A DNA stretch of 64,000 bases. Origin: Oxalobacteraceae bacterium OTU3CAMAD1 (GTDB taxonomy: Bacteria > Pseudomonadota > Gammaproteobacteria > Burkholderiales > Burkholderiaceae_D). The notes below the pieces were generated by a model that saw only the letters and a program-made list of their open reading frames with translations, made no database searches and was not told where the DNA came from. Where the stretch lies: NCBI GenBank assembly GCA_024123915.1, contig CP099650.1:4154001-4218000 (forward strand), written 5' to 3'. A program made the position numbers and the translations under genes. Below, one piece after another: positions 53,636 through 63,056 of this stretch (position 1 is its first letter; every line of letters starts with the position of its first letter).

Positions 53636-54352
53636 TCAGATTCGTTTAATGGCGGCGTCGATCGCCTTCATCTGCCGTTCATTGCGCTCGCTGTAACGAT
53701 CCGTCAGATAGTCCGTCCGGCCTCGCAGCAACAGCGTCATCTTGAACAACTCTTCCATCACATCGACCACCCGGTCGTAGTAGGCCGAAGGCCGCATGCG
53801 CCCGGCGTCGTCGAACTCCTTGTACGCCATCGGCACCGACGACTGGTTGGGAATGGTGAACATGCGCATCCAGCGCCCGAGCAGGCGCAGCGTATTGACC
53901 ACGTTGAACGATTGCGAACCGCCGCAGACCTGCATCACCGCCAGGGTGCGGCCCTGGCTGGGACGAATCGCGCCCATCTCCAGCGGAATCCAGTCGATCT
54001 GGTTTTTCATCACGGCGGTAACGGCGCCGTGGCGCTCCGGGCTGCACCACACCTGGCCCTCGGACCACATGCACAGTTCGCGCAGCTCGACCACTTTTGG
54101 ATGATCGTCCGCCACGCTGCCGGCCATCGGCAACGTCATCGGATCGAAGATCTTCACCTCGGCGCCGAAGTGCTCCAGGATGCGCGCCGCCTCCTCGGTC
54201 AGGAAGCGGCTGAACGAGCGTTCCCGCAGCGAGCCGTACAGCATCAGGATGCGCGGCGGGTGGCTCAGGTCGCCGACTTGGGCCAGTTTATCCAGCCTCG
54301 GCAAATCGAGCTGGTCGGGATTGATGTTGGGCAGGTTGGTGATCTTTTCCAT
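53636..54352 (-). CDS. arsH: ArsH, NADPH-dependent FMN reductase / organoarsenical oxidase
   Basis: 238 residues. The flavodoxin-like core has the FMN-phosphate loop [20 protein letters not shown], then [15 protein letters not shown] and [20 protein letters not shown], signatures of ArsH. ArsH enzymes oxidise trivalent methylated and aromatic arsenicals to less toxic pentavalent forms. Last gene of arsR-arsC-arsB-arsH, 24 bp after arsB. Length and N-terminal extension ([20 protein letters not shown]) fit the family. Confidence 0.93.
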   Translation of the reverse strand: MEKITNLPNINPDQLDLPRLDKLAQVGDLSHPPRILMLYGSLRERSFSRFLTEEAARILEHFGAEVKIFDPMTLPMAGSVADDHPKVVELRELCMWSEGQVWCSPERHGAVTAVMKNQIDWIPLEMGAIRPSQGRTLAVMQVCGGSQSFNVVNTLRLLGRWMRMFTIPNQSSVPMAYKEFDDAGRMRPSAYYDRVVDVMEELFKMTLLLRGRTDYLTDRYSERNERQMKAIDAAIKRI

Positions 54353-54376
54353 GTTTAGTCCAGATTGTTCAGGTGT

Positions 54377-55657
<1,281 letters not shown>

Positions 55658-55679
55658 TGCCAGTCCTTAGACTCCGGGG

Positions 55680-56174
55680 TTAGGTGGTGATGTGACCGAT
55701 TTTGTCGAGCTCGGCCTTCAGCGCGGCCTTGTCTTTCGAAAGCTCCGCCAGCGGCAGCGCGAGGAAGGCTTCGATGCGGGCGCGGATGATGCCGTAGGTG
55801 TGCTCGAACGCCGTGTCGATCTCTTCTTCCGTGCCGCCTACGTGGCCGGGATCGTCGACGCCCCAATGCGTGCGCGTCACCGGTCCCAGGTAGGCCGGAC
55901 AGGTTTCGCCGGCGGCGCTGCCGCAAACGGTGACGACGATGTCGGGTGTCACCGGCAGATCGTTCCAGGACTTGCTGAAATAACCCTCGGTCGAGATGCC
56001 CTTGCTGGCCAGTAGCGATACCGCGCGCGGATGCAGTTTGCCAGCCGGTTGGCTGCCAGCGCTGATCGCCTTCAATCCGGCGGGCGCCAAGTGATTGAAA
56101 GTGGCTTCGGAGATGACGGAACGGCAGGAGTTGCCGGTGCAAAGGAACAGGACGTTATAAGCTTTTTCTTGCAT
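55680..56174 (-). CDS. arsC: ArsC arsenate reductase, low-molecular-weight phosphatase (thioredoxin-coupled) type
   Basis: 164 residues from 56174 (MQEKAYNVLFLCTGNSCRSV). The C-x5-R phosphate loop is CTGNSCR. Further cysteines in VVTVCGSAAGETCPAYLGPV fit the thioredoxin-coupled relay of the B. subtilis/S. aureus ArsC family rather than the glutaredoxin-linked E. coli type. Converts arsenate to arsenite for export by ArsB. 35 bp after arsR. The upstream frame to 56231 lacks a start signal. Confidence 0.93.
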   Translation of the reverse strand: MQEKAYNVLFLCTGNSCRSVISEATFNHLAPAGLKAISAGSQPAGKLHPRAVSLLASKGISTEGYFSKSWNDLPVTPDIVVTVCGSAAGETCPAYLGPVTRTHWGVDDPGHVGGTEEEIDTAFEHTYGIIRARIEAFLALPLAELSKDKAALKAELDKIGHITT

Positions 56175-56209
56175 GTGGATTCTCCGGTTTATGTGGATAG
56201 TGAATTTGT

Positions 56210-56518
56210 TCAGCAGCCGGTCGGGCCGCAAGGAACCCCACCGCAGCAGTTCTCCGTCAGGTAGCCAATCAGGCCGTTCATGACGGCGACGTCGGCCGAG
56301 TAGATGACGAACCGCCCTTCGCTGCGGGAGGTGATCAGCTTGGCGTGGGTCAGCTCCTTCAGGTGAAACGACAGCGACGACGGCGCGATGTCCAGGTGCT
56401 CGGCGATCTTGGTGGCCGCCATGCCGCCAGGACCGATCTGCACCAGCAGCCTGAAAATCGCCAGCCTGCTCTCCTGGGCGATGGCCGCCAGCGCCGCTAA
56501 CACGTCCTTGGTTTCCAT
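56210..56518 (-). CDS. arsR: ArsR arsenic-responsive repressor
   Basis: 102 residues from 56518 (METKDVLAALAAIAQESRLA). Winged helix: MAATKIAEHLDIAPSSLSFH, LKELTHAKLITSRSEGRFVI. The E. coli-type ELCVCDL metal site is missing. Instead the C-terminus ends ENCCGGVPCGPTGC, giving Cys91, Cys92, Cys97 and Cys102. This resembles the C-terminal trivalent-arsenic site of Acidithiobacillus ferrooxidans ArsR (vicinal CC plus a later Cys). It represses its own operon and, by position, the divergent acetyltransferase gene. Confidence 0.93.
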   Translation of the reverse strand: METKDVLAALAAIAQESRLAIFRLLVQIGPGGMAATKIAEHLDIAPSSLSFHLKELTHAKLITSRSEGRFVIYSADVAVMNGLIGYLTENCCGGVPCGPTGC

Positions 56519-56552
56519 AATCTTGCTTCCATGATTCGATAACGATTGAAGT

Positions 56553-56581
56553 ATCATAACTTGAAGACTACGACATTTCAA
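56553..56581 (-). promoter_or_regulatory. arsR promoter
   Basis: Minus strand: TTGAAA (56581-56576), 17-bp spacer, TATGAT (56558-56553), a strong sigma-70 pattern 35 bp upstream of the arsR start. AT-rich partial repeats overlapping the -10 region (ATGAT...ATCAT, 56531-56557) are the likely ArsR-binding site. Confidence 0.65.
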
Positions 56582-56597
56582 ATAATATCGAAGTATA

Positions 56598-56626
56598 TTG
56601 ACAGCTTGATGACATGGAATTATTCT
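56598..56626 (+). promoter_or_regulatory. Divergent promoter for the acetyltransferase gene
   Basis: TTGACA (56598-56603), 17-bp spacer, TATTCT (56621-56626), about 40 bp before the acetyltransferase ATG. It lies back to back with the arsR promoter, so one ArsR complex could control both directions. Confidence 0.65.
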
Positions 56627-56665
56627 TTAGGCAAGCCGGTGTGGCGAACAACAAACAGGAGAGAT

Positions 56666-57127
56666 ATGAGCAGCATCCCCGCGCGAATCCCGGCATTCCG
56701 GCCGGCCACCTCCGCCGACTGGGGCGCCATCGAAACGATGTTGAATGACGCGCGCTTGCCGCTCGACGGCGCGCAAGATCACCTGGACAGCTTTATTGTC
56801 GGCGAGCTCGATGGCGCGATCGTCTGCGCCGGCGCGCTGGAACACTACGGCGCGACGGCATTGCTGCGCTCGGTGGTGGTGTCGGCCACCCTGCGTGGCG
56901 GTGGCACGGGCGGCCAGCTGTTCGACGCACTCAAAGGGATGGCCAGGTCGCGCGGCATCGACAAACTGTACCTGCTGACGACCACTGCCGCGGCGTTCTT
57001 TGCCCGGCGCGGTTTCACGGAAAGCACCCGCGTCGAGGTTCCCTCCGCGCTGCACGCCTCGCGCGAATTTCAGGGCGCATGTCCCGCTTCGGCGACCTTG
57101 ATGTCCATGTCCTTGACGACCGACTGA
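56666..57127 (+). CDS. GNAT acetyltransferase, ArsN2-like
   Basis: 153 residues from 56666 with AGGAGAG upstream. A GNAT fold is visible: PAFRPATSADWGAIETMLND, GALEHYGATALLRSVVVSAT, the acetyl-CoA loop LRGGGTGGQLFDALKGMARS and YLLTTTAAAFFARRGFTEST. It matches the arsenic-linked ArsN2 group. The related ArsN1 acetylates arsinothricin, while ArsN2's substrate is unsettled. It shares a control region with arsR and is followed 47 bp later by an MFS gene in the same direction. Confidence 0.8.
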   Translation: MSSIPARIPAFRPATSADWGAIETMLNDARLPLDGAQDHLDSFIVGELDGAIVCAGALEHYGATALLRSVVVSATLRGGGTGGQLFDALKGMARSRGIDKLYLLTTTAAAFFARRGFTESTRVEVPSALHASREFQGACPASATLMSMSLTTD

Positions 57128-57174
57128 GGGCGCCCGCCAAGTCTTTATAAATCGCAGGACTAAGAAAGAGATTG

Positions 57175-58380
57175 ATGCCGCATTCCTGGCGCACCATCGG
57201 CATACTTGCCTTCACACAAATTGCCACATGGGGCTCGGTCTACTACGCATTTTCCATCGTCGCCCCATCCATCGGACGCGAACTGGGGCTACGTTCCGAG
57301 ATGGTCTACGGCGCTTTCTCGTGGAGCCTGCTGGTCTCGGGCCTGGTCGCCACGCCCGCCGGCATCCTGCTGGACCGCTTCGGCGGCCAGTGGATCATGG
57401 CGGCCGGTTCCGTGCTGTGCGGCGCCGGACTTGTCTGGCTCAGCCGGGCCGGCGACACGCTGTCCTATTTCGGCGCCTGGACCGTGCTGGGCGTCGCCAT
57501 GTCGCTGACGATGTACGAGGCGGCGTTCGCCACCATCAACCGCAAGTTCCATCTCAACAGCCGCCAGGCGATCTCGACGCTGACCTTGTTCGGCGGCTTC
57601 TCCAGCACCGTGTTCTGGCCGCTGACCCTAAAAATGAGCACGCTGATCGGCTGGCGCGACACCTATTTCTGGTTCGGCCTGGCGCAGCTGCTGCTTTGCC
57701 TGCCGCTGCACGCGATGCTCGGGCGCGACACGCCGGCCGCGCCGGTCCAGAACGCGCCGCCCGACCGCAGCCACACCCTGGCGGAGGCGCTGCGCCATCC
57801 GGCGTTCTGGTTGCTGGCGATGGCGTTCTCGGCCAACATCTTCATTTTCTCGGCGTTGTCCGTGCACCTGATTCCCCTGCTGACGGACCTGGGCCACACC
57901 GCCGCCATCGCCGTGCTGATGGCCAGTTTGATGGGACCGGCGCAAGTGGCCGGCCGCATCTGCGAGCGCACCCTGCTGCGCAACGCGCTGCCGCAAACGG
58001 TCGGCAAGTTCACCTTCTCCTCGCTGCCGGCGGCCGTGCTGGCGCTGCTGCTGTTCGGCGCCCAGGCCTGGGCCGTGGCGTTGTTCTGCGTGCTTTACGG
58101 CATGAGCAACGGCGTGCTGACGATCGTGCGCGGCACCATACCGCAGGCGATGTTCGGCCGGGCAAACTACGGCGCGATTTCCGGTGCCATGGCCGGGCCG
58201 TCGCTGGCGGCCAAGGCCGCGGGACCGATCGTGGCGGCGGCGATCTTGAGCGGCCACGCCAACCCGGCGGCCCTGCTGGTCATCTTGCTGGCGATGTCGA
58301 TCGTCTCGCTGGGCTTTTACCTGCGCGCGATACAGGGCAGCGCGCATGATGGCAAGGCGTCCAAGCCGATCGGTTCGTAA
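57175..58380 (+). CDS. MFS transporter of the arsenic island
   Basis: 401 residues from the ATG at 57175 with AAAGAG upstream; twelve predicted helices in two halves. MFS motif A-like segment: GILLDRFGGQWIMAAGSVLC. Second half begins LAEALRHPAFWLLAMAFSAN. It follows the ArsN2-like gene and may export arsenicals, as the ArsK or ArsJ MFS proteins do. ArsJ normally pairs with a GAPDH gene that is absent here, so ArsK-like is the better guess. Substrate unproven. Confidence 0.8.
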   Translation: MPHSWRTIGILAFTQIATWGSVYYAFSIVAPSIGRELGLRSEMVYGAFSWSLLVSGLVATPAGILLDRFGGQWIMAAGSVLCGAGLVWLSRAGDTLSYFGAWTVLGVAMSLTMYEAAFATINRKFHLNSRQAISTLTLFGGFSSTVFWPLTLKMSTLIGWRDTYFWFGLAQLLLCLPLHAMLGRDTPAAPVQNAPPDRSHTLAEALRHPAFWLLAMAFSANIFIFSALSVHLIPLLTDLGHTAAIAVLMASLMGPAQVAGRICERTLLRNALPQTVGKFTFSSLPAAVLALLLFGAQAWAVALFCVLYGMSNGVLTIVRGTIPQAMFGRANYGAISGAMAGPSLAAKAAGPIVAAAILSGHANPAALLVILLAMSIVSLGFYLRAIQGSAHDGKASKPIGS

Positions 58381-58847
58381 GCTTCAAACTGGCTTGCAAC
58401 TTGGTATGTTGTTTAACATAAATCCAATATTGCATATTTCTTTCTTCGGGATTAGTATTCATCAATCGACGCCGAAACGCGCCCATCAGGGTTCGCCGGC
58501 ACCGGTTCCTTGACCTGCGCGAACTCGGCTCCCAGCCCTCCTCGCAACGGCGACAGGTACGCAAGGTGCCTGTTTCAGCCATCGCTGTCCGGATGCTGAA
58601 TGTTTGTCCGTACCCACCCAGTTGGAAAATGTTCGTCGCGACCTGCAGTGGCCCACCGCCATTGCCTCCGGCCTACATTGGTGTCGGTTTTCGGATCGAG
58701 AATCCCGATCGAAAATCGCGATCGAAAATCGACCTTGCATTGCGTCAGGCAAGGCGCCCACACGCGGGTACGGATCGTAGCGCGAGCAGAAAACGAAGCG
58801 TTCACAAAAGAACGCAGCCGCACGTTACTTCCACATTGGAGACACGC
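58381..58847. promoter_or_regulatory. Upstream region of pectate lyase with 13-bp tandem repeat
   Basis: 467 bp without a convincing gene. Three tandem 13-mers, GATCGAGAATCCC, GATCGAAAATCGC and GATCGAAAATCGA, occupy 58694-58732, about 115 bp before the pectate lyase start. They could be regulator sites for it. The frame running into the lyase from 58566 is basic and Pro-rich, unlike a secreted enzyme's leader, so I do not treat it as coding. Confidence 0.5.
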
Positions 58848-60290
58848 ATGAAACTCACAGTTCTCGCCGCCAGCATCCTGTTGGCCACTTCCGCGCAAGC
58901 CGCCATCGACGCCGCCACCCTGGTCGGCGCCAGCACCCCGCTGCAAACCGCCCAGTACGGCGTGCGCAATTATTCCGCCCCGGTGCTGGTGAACGGCAAG
59001 CACGATCCCGCCAGCTACATGGCCGCGCCCAAGTTGCCGACATGGCAGTTCGCCTCGGCCGATCCAACCGGCGGCGTGCTCACCTTCGAGCGCCAGAGCG
59101 CGCCGACCGCCGGCTGGCATGCCTGGTCGCGCAAGGGCAATGTGGTGGTGACGGGCGGCGGTTCGGCCACCGCCAACCGCGTCTATACCGTCTACAACGG
59201 CCAGCAGTTGATCGCCGCCATCCAGCAGGCCGGCAACGAGCCGAAGATCATCCGCGTGATCGGCCATATCGACCTGCGCTGGAGCCAGAACAACACCGTC
59301 TTCCGCGAGTACACCAGCTATTCGGACCAGAAGTTCGGCGGCTCGATCAGCCTGCCGTCGAACACGACCCTGGTGGGCATCAACGACGCGCAGGGCCGGC
59401 CGGCGCGCATCACCGGCACCGCCCTGCTGATCGGCGGCGAGCTGGCGCTGGCGCCCGGCGGCGATCCGGAATCGGACTTCAAGAAATGGATCGCCGACGG
59501 CAAGAACGGCGACGACTATCCGACCTGGACCCGCAACGTGATCGTGCGTAACCTGGTGCTCGACACGCCATGGGACGTCAACCCCGAGGATTCGGCCAAC
59601 GCCTACGCCGATGGCATCACCTTGGGACGCGCGCAGAATGTTTACATCGACCACTTGACCGTCAGCGACGGCGACACGCCGGATTCGCTGGCGACCGGCA
59701 CCTACAAAACCCGGCACGACGGCGCGCTCGACGTGGTGCGCGGCAGCGATTACGTCACCATCGCCAACAGCCTGTTCGCCAAACACCACAAGACCACCTT
59801 GGTGGGCAACGGCGACTCCGGGCGCGCCTGGAGCGACGCCGGCCGCCTGCACGTGACGTTCTCGGGCAACTGGTGGAATGGTGCGACCACGCGCCTGCCG
59901 CTAAATCGCTTTGGCCAGGTACACATGTTCAACAACGTGGTCACCGGCAGCACCACCACCACCAATCCGGACCTCAAGTTCGCGGGCGGCAGCGATGCGC
60001 GCTACCAGTCGAACATGCTGCTGCAAAATAACTACTACACCATCGAAGGATTGAAGGTGGAGGACTTCTGCGGCAAGGTCATCAAGGGCAAGGACTTCCT
60101 CGGTTTCCGTTCGTCGGGGCATATCTTCAACAGCGACCGGTCGGGCAGCAGTGCGATCGATGGACAGTGCGGATTCGCGCAGCCTAGCGCCGCGAACACG
60201 TGGACGCCGCCGTATGCGTACACGTTGCAGACGGCGGCGGCGGCACAGACGGCTGTGCCGGCAAAAGCCGGCGCGGGCAAGTTGAACTAA
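58848..60290 (+). CDS. Secreted pectate lyase, polysaccharide lyase family 1 type
   Basis: 480 residues from 58848 (GGAG 8 bp upstream). Signal peptide MKLTVLAASILLATSAQAA. A right-handed parallel beta-helix follows with PL1 landmarks: IIRVIGHIDLRW, a GSISLPSNTTLVGINDAQGR strand, RNVIVRNLVLDTPWDV, and the calcium-site-like stretch YIDHLTVSDGDTPDSL. KTRHDGALDVVRGSDYVTIA and SLFAKHHKTTLVGNGDSGRA follow, with the RLPLNRFGQVHMFNNVVTGS catalytic-arginine region. It cleaves polygalacturonate by beta-elimination. An approximately 60-residue lead before the helix and a Pro/Ala/Thr-rich tail are unassigned. Plant-biomass role agrees with the arabinoxylan locus. Confidence 0.9.
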   Translation: MKLTVLAASILLATSAQAAIDAATLVGASTPLQTAQYGVRNYSAPVLVNGKHDPASYMAAPKLPTWQFASADPTGGVLTFERQSAPTAGWHAWSRKGNVVVTGGGSATANRVYTVYNGQQLIAAIQQAGNEPKIIRVIGHIDLRWSQNNTVFREYTSYSDQKFGGSISLPSNTTLVGINDAQGRPARITGTALLIGGELALAPGGDPESDFKKWIADGKNGDDYPTWTRNVIVRNLVLDTPWDVNPEDSANAYADGITLGRAQNVYIDHLTVSDGDTPDSLATGTYKTRHDGALDVVRGSDYVTIANSLFAKHHKTTLVGNGDSGRAWSDAGRLHVTFSGNWWNGATTRLPLNRFGQVHMFNNVVTGSTTTTNPDLKFAGGSDARYQSNMLLQNNYYTIEGLKVEDFCGKVIKGKDFLGFRSSGHIFNSDRSGSSAIDGQCGFAQPSAANTWTPPYAYTLQTAAAAQTAVPAKAGAGKLN

Positions 60291-60305
60291 GCTCCGTTCT
60301 GAACC

Positions 60306-60401
60306 ACGTAGGGCGGATTAGCGAAGCGTAATCGGCCATGCAAGCGCCGCCGGTGGCTCGTACATGGCCGATTACGGCGTTCCGCCTAATCCGCCCTACG
60401 T
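60306..60401. repeat. REP-like inverted repeat
   Basis: Arms at 60306-60340 and 60363-60401 (ACGTAGGGCGGATTAG at both outer ends) pair over about 35 bp with small internal differences around a 22-base loop. The GTAGGGCGGATTAG motif belongs to a family of extragenic palindromes widespread in proteobacteria. It sits between two convergent genes and overlaps the 3' end of the CDF gene. Confidence 0.8.
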
Positions 60402-61042
60402 ATTTCAGAAGTTTTCAGCGTCACTGGGCTCGGGGACATCTCCGCCCTCGCCTGCTTGATGACCTGGCGCGCGGCGCTCAGGGCCAGGCAGCCCATGATC
60501 AGCGCCACGCCGATATCCGGCCAGCCGCTTTGCGTGCCGAACACGCCCAGCGCCGCCAGCATGACGGCGACGTTGCCGATGGCGTCGTTGCGCGTGCACA
60601 GCCACACCGAGCGCATGTTGGCGTCGCCGTCGCGGTAGGCGTACAGCAACAACGCGACCGTGCCGTTGGCGATCAGCGCCGCGAAACCTATGCTCCCCAT
60701 CATCACCGGCTCGGGCACGGGTCCCGACACCATATGCCACGCGGCCTTGCCGAGCACGAAGACGCCATACGCCCCCATCGTCGCGCCCTTGAACAAGGCC
60801 GTGCGCGAACGCCACGCCAGCGGCGAACCCAATACCAGCAAGGACAGCGCGTAGTTGCCGGCGTCACCGAGAAAATCGACGGCGTCGGCCAGCAAGGCGA
60901 CGGAATTGCTGGCCAGGCCGCCGGCCAACTCCACGCCGAACATCAGCGTATTGACCACCAGCGCGATCCACAAAATGCGCCGATAACGCGGATCGGCCAC
61001 CGGCTTGCCGGGCGCGCAACCTCCAGAACAGCAGTCAGACAT
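60386..61042 (-). CDS. Cation diffusion facilitator transporter lacking the C-terminal domain
   Basis: 218 residues (start 61042, or 61048 two codons earlier; AAGGA precedes both). N-terminal metal-binding-like CCSGGC, then about five to six membrane helices. The TM2 site is LLADAVDFLGDAGNYALSLL (Asp pair) and the TM5 site is CTRNDAIGNVAVMLAALGVF (Asp-x3-Asn), the transport-site pattern of CDF proteins. The usual cytoplasmic C-terminal ferredoxin-like domain is absent. The last six residues (EIRRAD-type tail) and the TAG stop are encoded by the REP-like element, so the gene may have been shortened or extended by it. Likely exports a divalent or soft metal; specificity unknown. Confidence 0.82.
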   Translation of the reverse strand: MSDCCSGGCAPGKPVADPRYRRILWIALVVNTLMFGVELAGGLASNSVALLADAVDFLGDAGNYALSLLVLGSPLAWRSRTALFKGATMGAYGVFVLGKAAWHMVSGPVPEPVMMGSIGFAALIANGTVALLLYAYRDGDANMRSVWLCTRNDAIGNVAVMLAALGVFGTQSGWPDIGVALIMGCLALSAARQVIKQARAEMSPSPVTLKTSEIRRAD

Positions 61043-61195
61043 GAGCATTCCTTTCCCTCAATAGCCGCCATTAGAAACCCTGAAGCCACTGCAAGGTCAA
61101 GCCCATGCGACAGGACGAGCCATCTTGGCAAAAATGGTTGCAAATAGATACATCGCCTGTGTTATCGTACTGAAAAATTTCACACGAGACAGTCC

Positions 61196-62965
61196 ATGTA
61201 CAACGCCATTTGTGCCGGAGCGCTTGCCGCGCTTGGCATCATCTCGATGTCCCACGCCGCCGCCCAACAAAGCGAGGCGCAGCAAGTAACCCAGAGTGTT
61301 ACCATCGCCAACTACAAGAAGGCATCGCCGTGGTTCCGCGCCGAAAGCCAGCACTTCATCGTCTACGCCGACACCAATCGCGAAGCGACGACCGAACTGC
61401 TCAACAATCTGGAACGGCTCGACTTCCTGTTGCGGATATATACCAAGCCTTACCGCAAGGCCAACAGCTCGGATCAGAAGCTGACCTTTTACTACCAGAA
61501 CCGCGTCGAGGGCTTGAACACCATCGACGCCGCGCTGCCTGCCGACGCCATCGGCTTGTACAGCAGCTGCCCTTCCGGTGTACAGGGCTTCGGCTTCCAT
61601 CTCGGCGAAACGTCGGAGAACGAAGGGCTTTCGTACATCTTCGAAGCCTATACCCGCCACTTCGTTTATCGCCATACCGACATCCGGTCGCCGGCCGCCT
61701 TCATCGACGGTTTCGCGCAGTATTTCGCCAGCGTGCGCTTCACCGACACGCAGATGAGCATCGGTAAAACGCCGCTGAACGTCGCGCTATACCTCGACTT
61801 CCTCGAGGAAGGGAACCGCTACAGCCTCGATTACACCGACGTCCTCGCACAACGGATCGCCAACGCCAAGAACTACGCCGGCGACGCCGGCGTGCGCCTC
61901 GAATTCGCCGCCAAGTCCTGGGTACTGATGCATTACATGCTGTCTTCCGAAGACAACCGCGCCCGCCTGGGCAAATACCTGAACTCGGTCTATCAGGGCA
62001 AGGAGGCGGTGCCGGCGTTCGAGGGCGCCTTCGATCTGAAGGCGACACAGTTGGGCACGGAGATGTGGCGCTACCGCCGCACCTCGATCAAGGTGTTGCT
62101 GGTGGACGTGCCCGATCTGCCCAAGGCGACCGTCAACTTCACCGCGCTGCCGCAGGCGGCCACGGACTTCGTCATGCTCGACGCGGCCGTTAAATCGTGC
62201 CCGGGCAAAACGGCGGGCGAAGCGCTGCTGAACAAGATCGCCAGCGAGGCGGGCAAGTTTCCAAAGAACGAATACGCGCAAATGACGCTGAGCCGGGCGC
62301 GCATCGCTTTCGGCAATCCGCAGGAGGCGTTGCCGTGGCTGACACAGGCCATCGCTAAAAACGCCGGCGATTTCGACGCCGTATATCTGTCGGGTCTGGC
62401 GAATCTGCGCTTGGCCGAACAGACCCAGGGAACAGGGGCGCAAGCTTACCTCCAGAGGGCGCAGCAACAGTTGCTCAATGCGAGGGAATTGAATCCCGAA
62501 TCGGCGGATGCCGCCTACGCCTACTTCCGCGCCGAATTGCTGGGACGGTCCGAACTGAGCGAAACGGCGCTGGAGGGCGCGCTGACCGCCTGGCGCAGCG
62601 CGCGCGAAGTCGGCGCCTTCGCGCGATTCGCCGCCCTGACGCAAGCCTACCTTGGCAACACATCGCAAGCGAAGATTCAGTTGAAGACGATGACCTTGAA
62701 CACGCTTGATCCCGAAACCGCGAGCTGGGCGAACACCTGGCAGCAGAAAGTTGCGGCGGGCGCCAGCCGCGACGACATCCTCGCTGAAATGCGCACCGAG
62801 CAGGCAGCGCCGACATTCAAGGAATGGACCATCGACACCCAGAGCGTGATGGCGACGGTCCGCTACAACGCCGGCGTGGAGGCCGCCCAAAACTACTTCC
62901 ACAACCAGACCATTAATACGGGCAGTCCGGACAAGGCCGTGATAGGCACCCCCACCAAGCGATAA
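61196..62965 (+). CDS. Exported TPR-containing protein with peptidase-MA-like N-terminal part
   Basis: 589 residues. Signal peptide ends near MSHAAAQQ. Residues about 40-260 (WFRAESQHFIVYADTNREAT, FIDGFAQYFASVRFTDTQMS, SWVLMHYMLSSEDNRARLGK) resemble DUF1570/peptidase-MA-like proteins, but the HExxH zinc motif is missing (the helix reads YIFEAYTRHFVYRHT and IDGFAQYF). It is therefore probably not an active peptidase. Residues about 345-520 are TPR-like helical pairs (AQMTLSRARIAFGNPQEALP, AVYLSGLANLRLAEQTQ). Likely a periplasmic or outer-membrane scaffold. It is alone on its strand, 90 bp before fadE, and has no known function. Confidence 0.72.
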   Translation: MYNAICAGALAALGIISMSHAAAQQSEAQQVTQSVTIANYKKASPWFRAESQHFIVYADTNREATTELLNNLERLDFLLRIYTKPYRKANSSDQKLTFYYQNRVEGLNTIDAALPADAIGLYSSCPSGVQGFGFHLGETSENEGLSYIFEAYTRHFVYRHTDIRSPAAFIDGFAQYFASVRFTDTQMSIGKTPLNVALYLDFLEEGNRYSLDYTDVLAQRIANAKNYAGDAGVRLEFAAKSWVLMHYMLSSEDNRARLGKYLNSVYQGKEAVPAFEGAFDLKATQLGTEMWRYRRTSIKVLLVDVPDLPKATVNFTALPQAATDFVMLDAAVKSCPGKTAGEALLNKIASEAGKFPKNEYAQMTLSRARIAFGNPQEALPWLTQAIAKNAGDFDAVYLSGLANLRLAEQTQGTGAQAYLQRAQQQLLNARELNPESADAAYAYFRAELLGRSELSETALEGALTAWRSAREVGAFARFAALTQAYLGNTSQAKIQLKTMTLNTLDPETASWANTWQQKVAAGASRDDILAEMRTEQAAPTFKEWTIDTQSVMATVRYNAGVEAAQNYFHNQTINTGSPDKAVIGTPTKR

Positions 62966-63025
62966 TCGCCTGGCTTAGATAACAGTTATGCGCGTGAACG
63001 CACGGTAACGTAGCTTCCCGCGCAG

Positions 63026-63056
63026 TATCGTGCTCCAATAATAAAGGAGCACGATA
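63026..63056 (+). promoter_or_regulatory. Perfect hairpin covering the fadE ribosome site
   Basis: TATCGTGCTCC (63026-63036), a 9-base AT loop, then GGAGCACGATA (63046-63056) pair over 11 bp. The right arm contains the GGAG ribosome site and the A of the start codon. It could be a translational switch or, as DNA, a repressor operator of a fatty-acid regulator. Confidence 0.7.

Noticed and set aside
58566..58847. N-terminal extension of the pectate lyase
   Set aside because: The extra residues are basic and Pro-rich and contain the tandem repeat. The ATG at 58848 has a ribosome site and a proper signal peptide.
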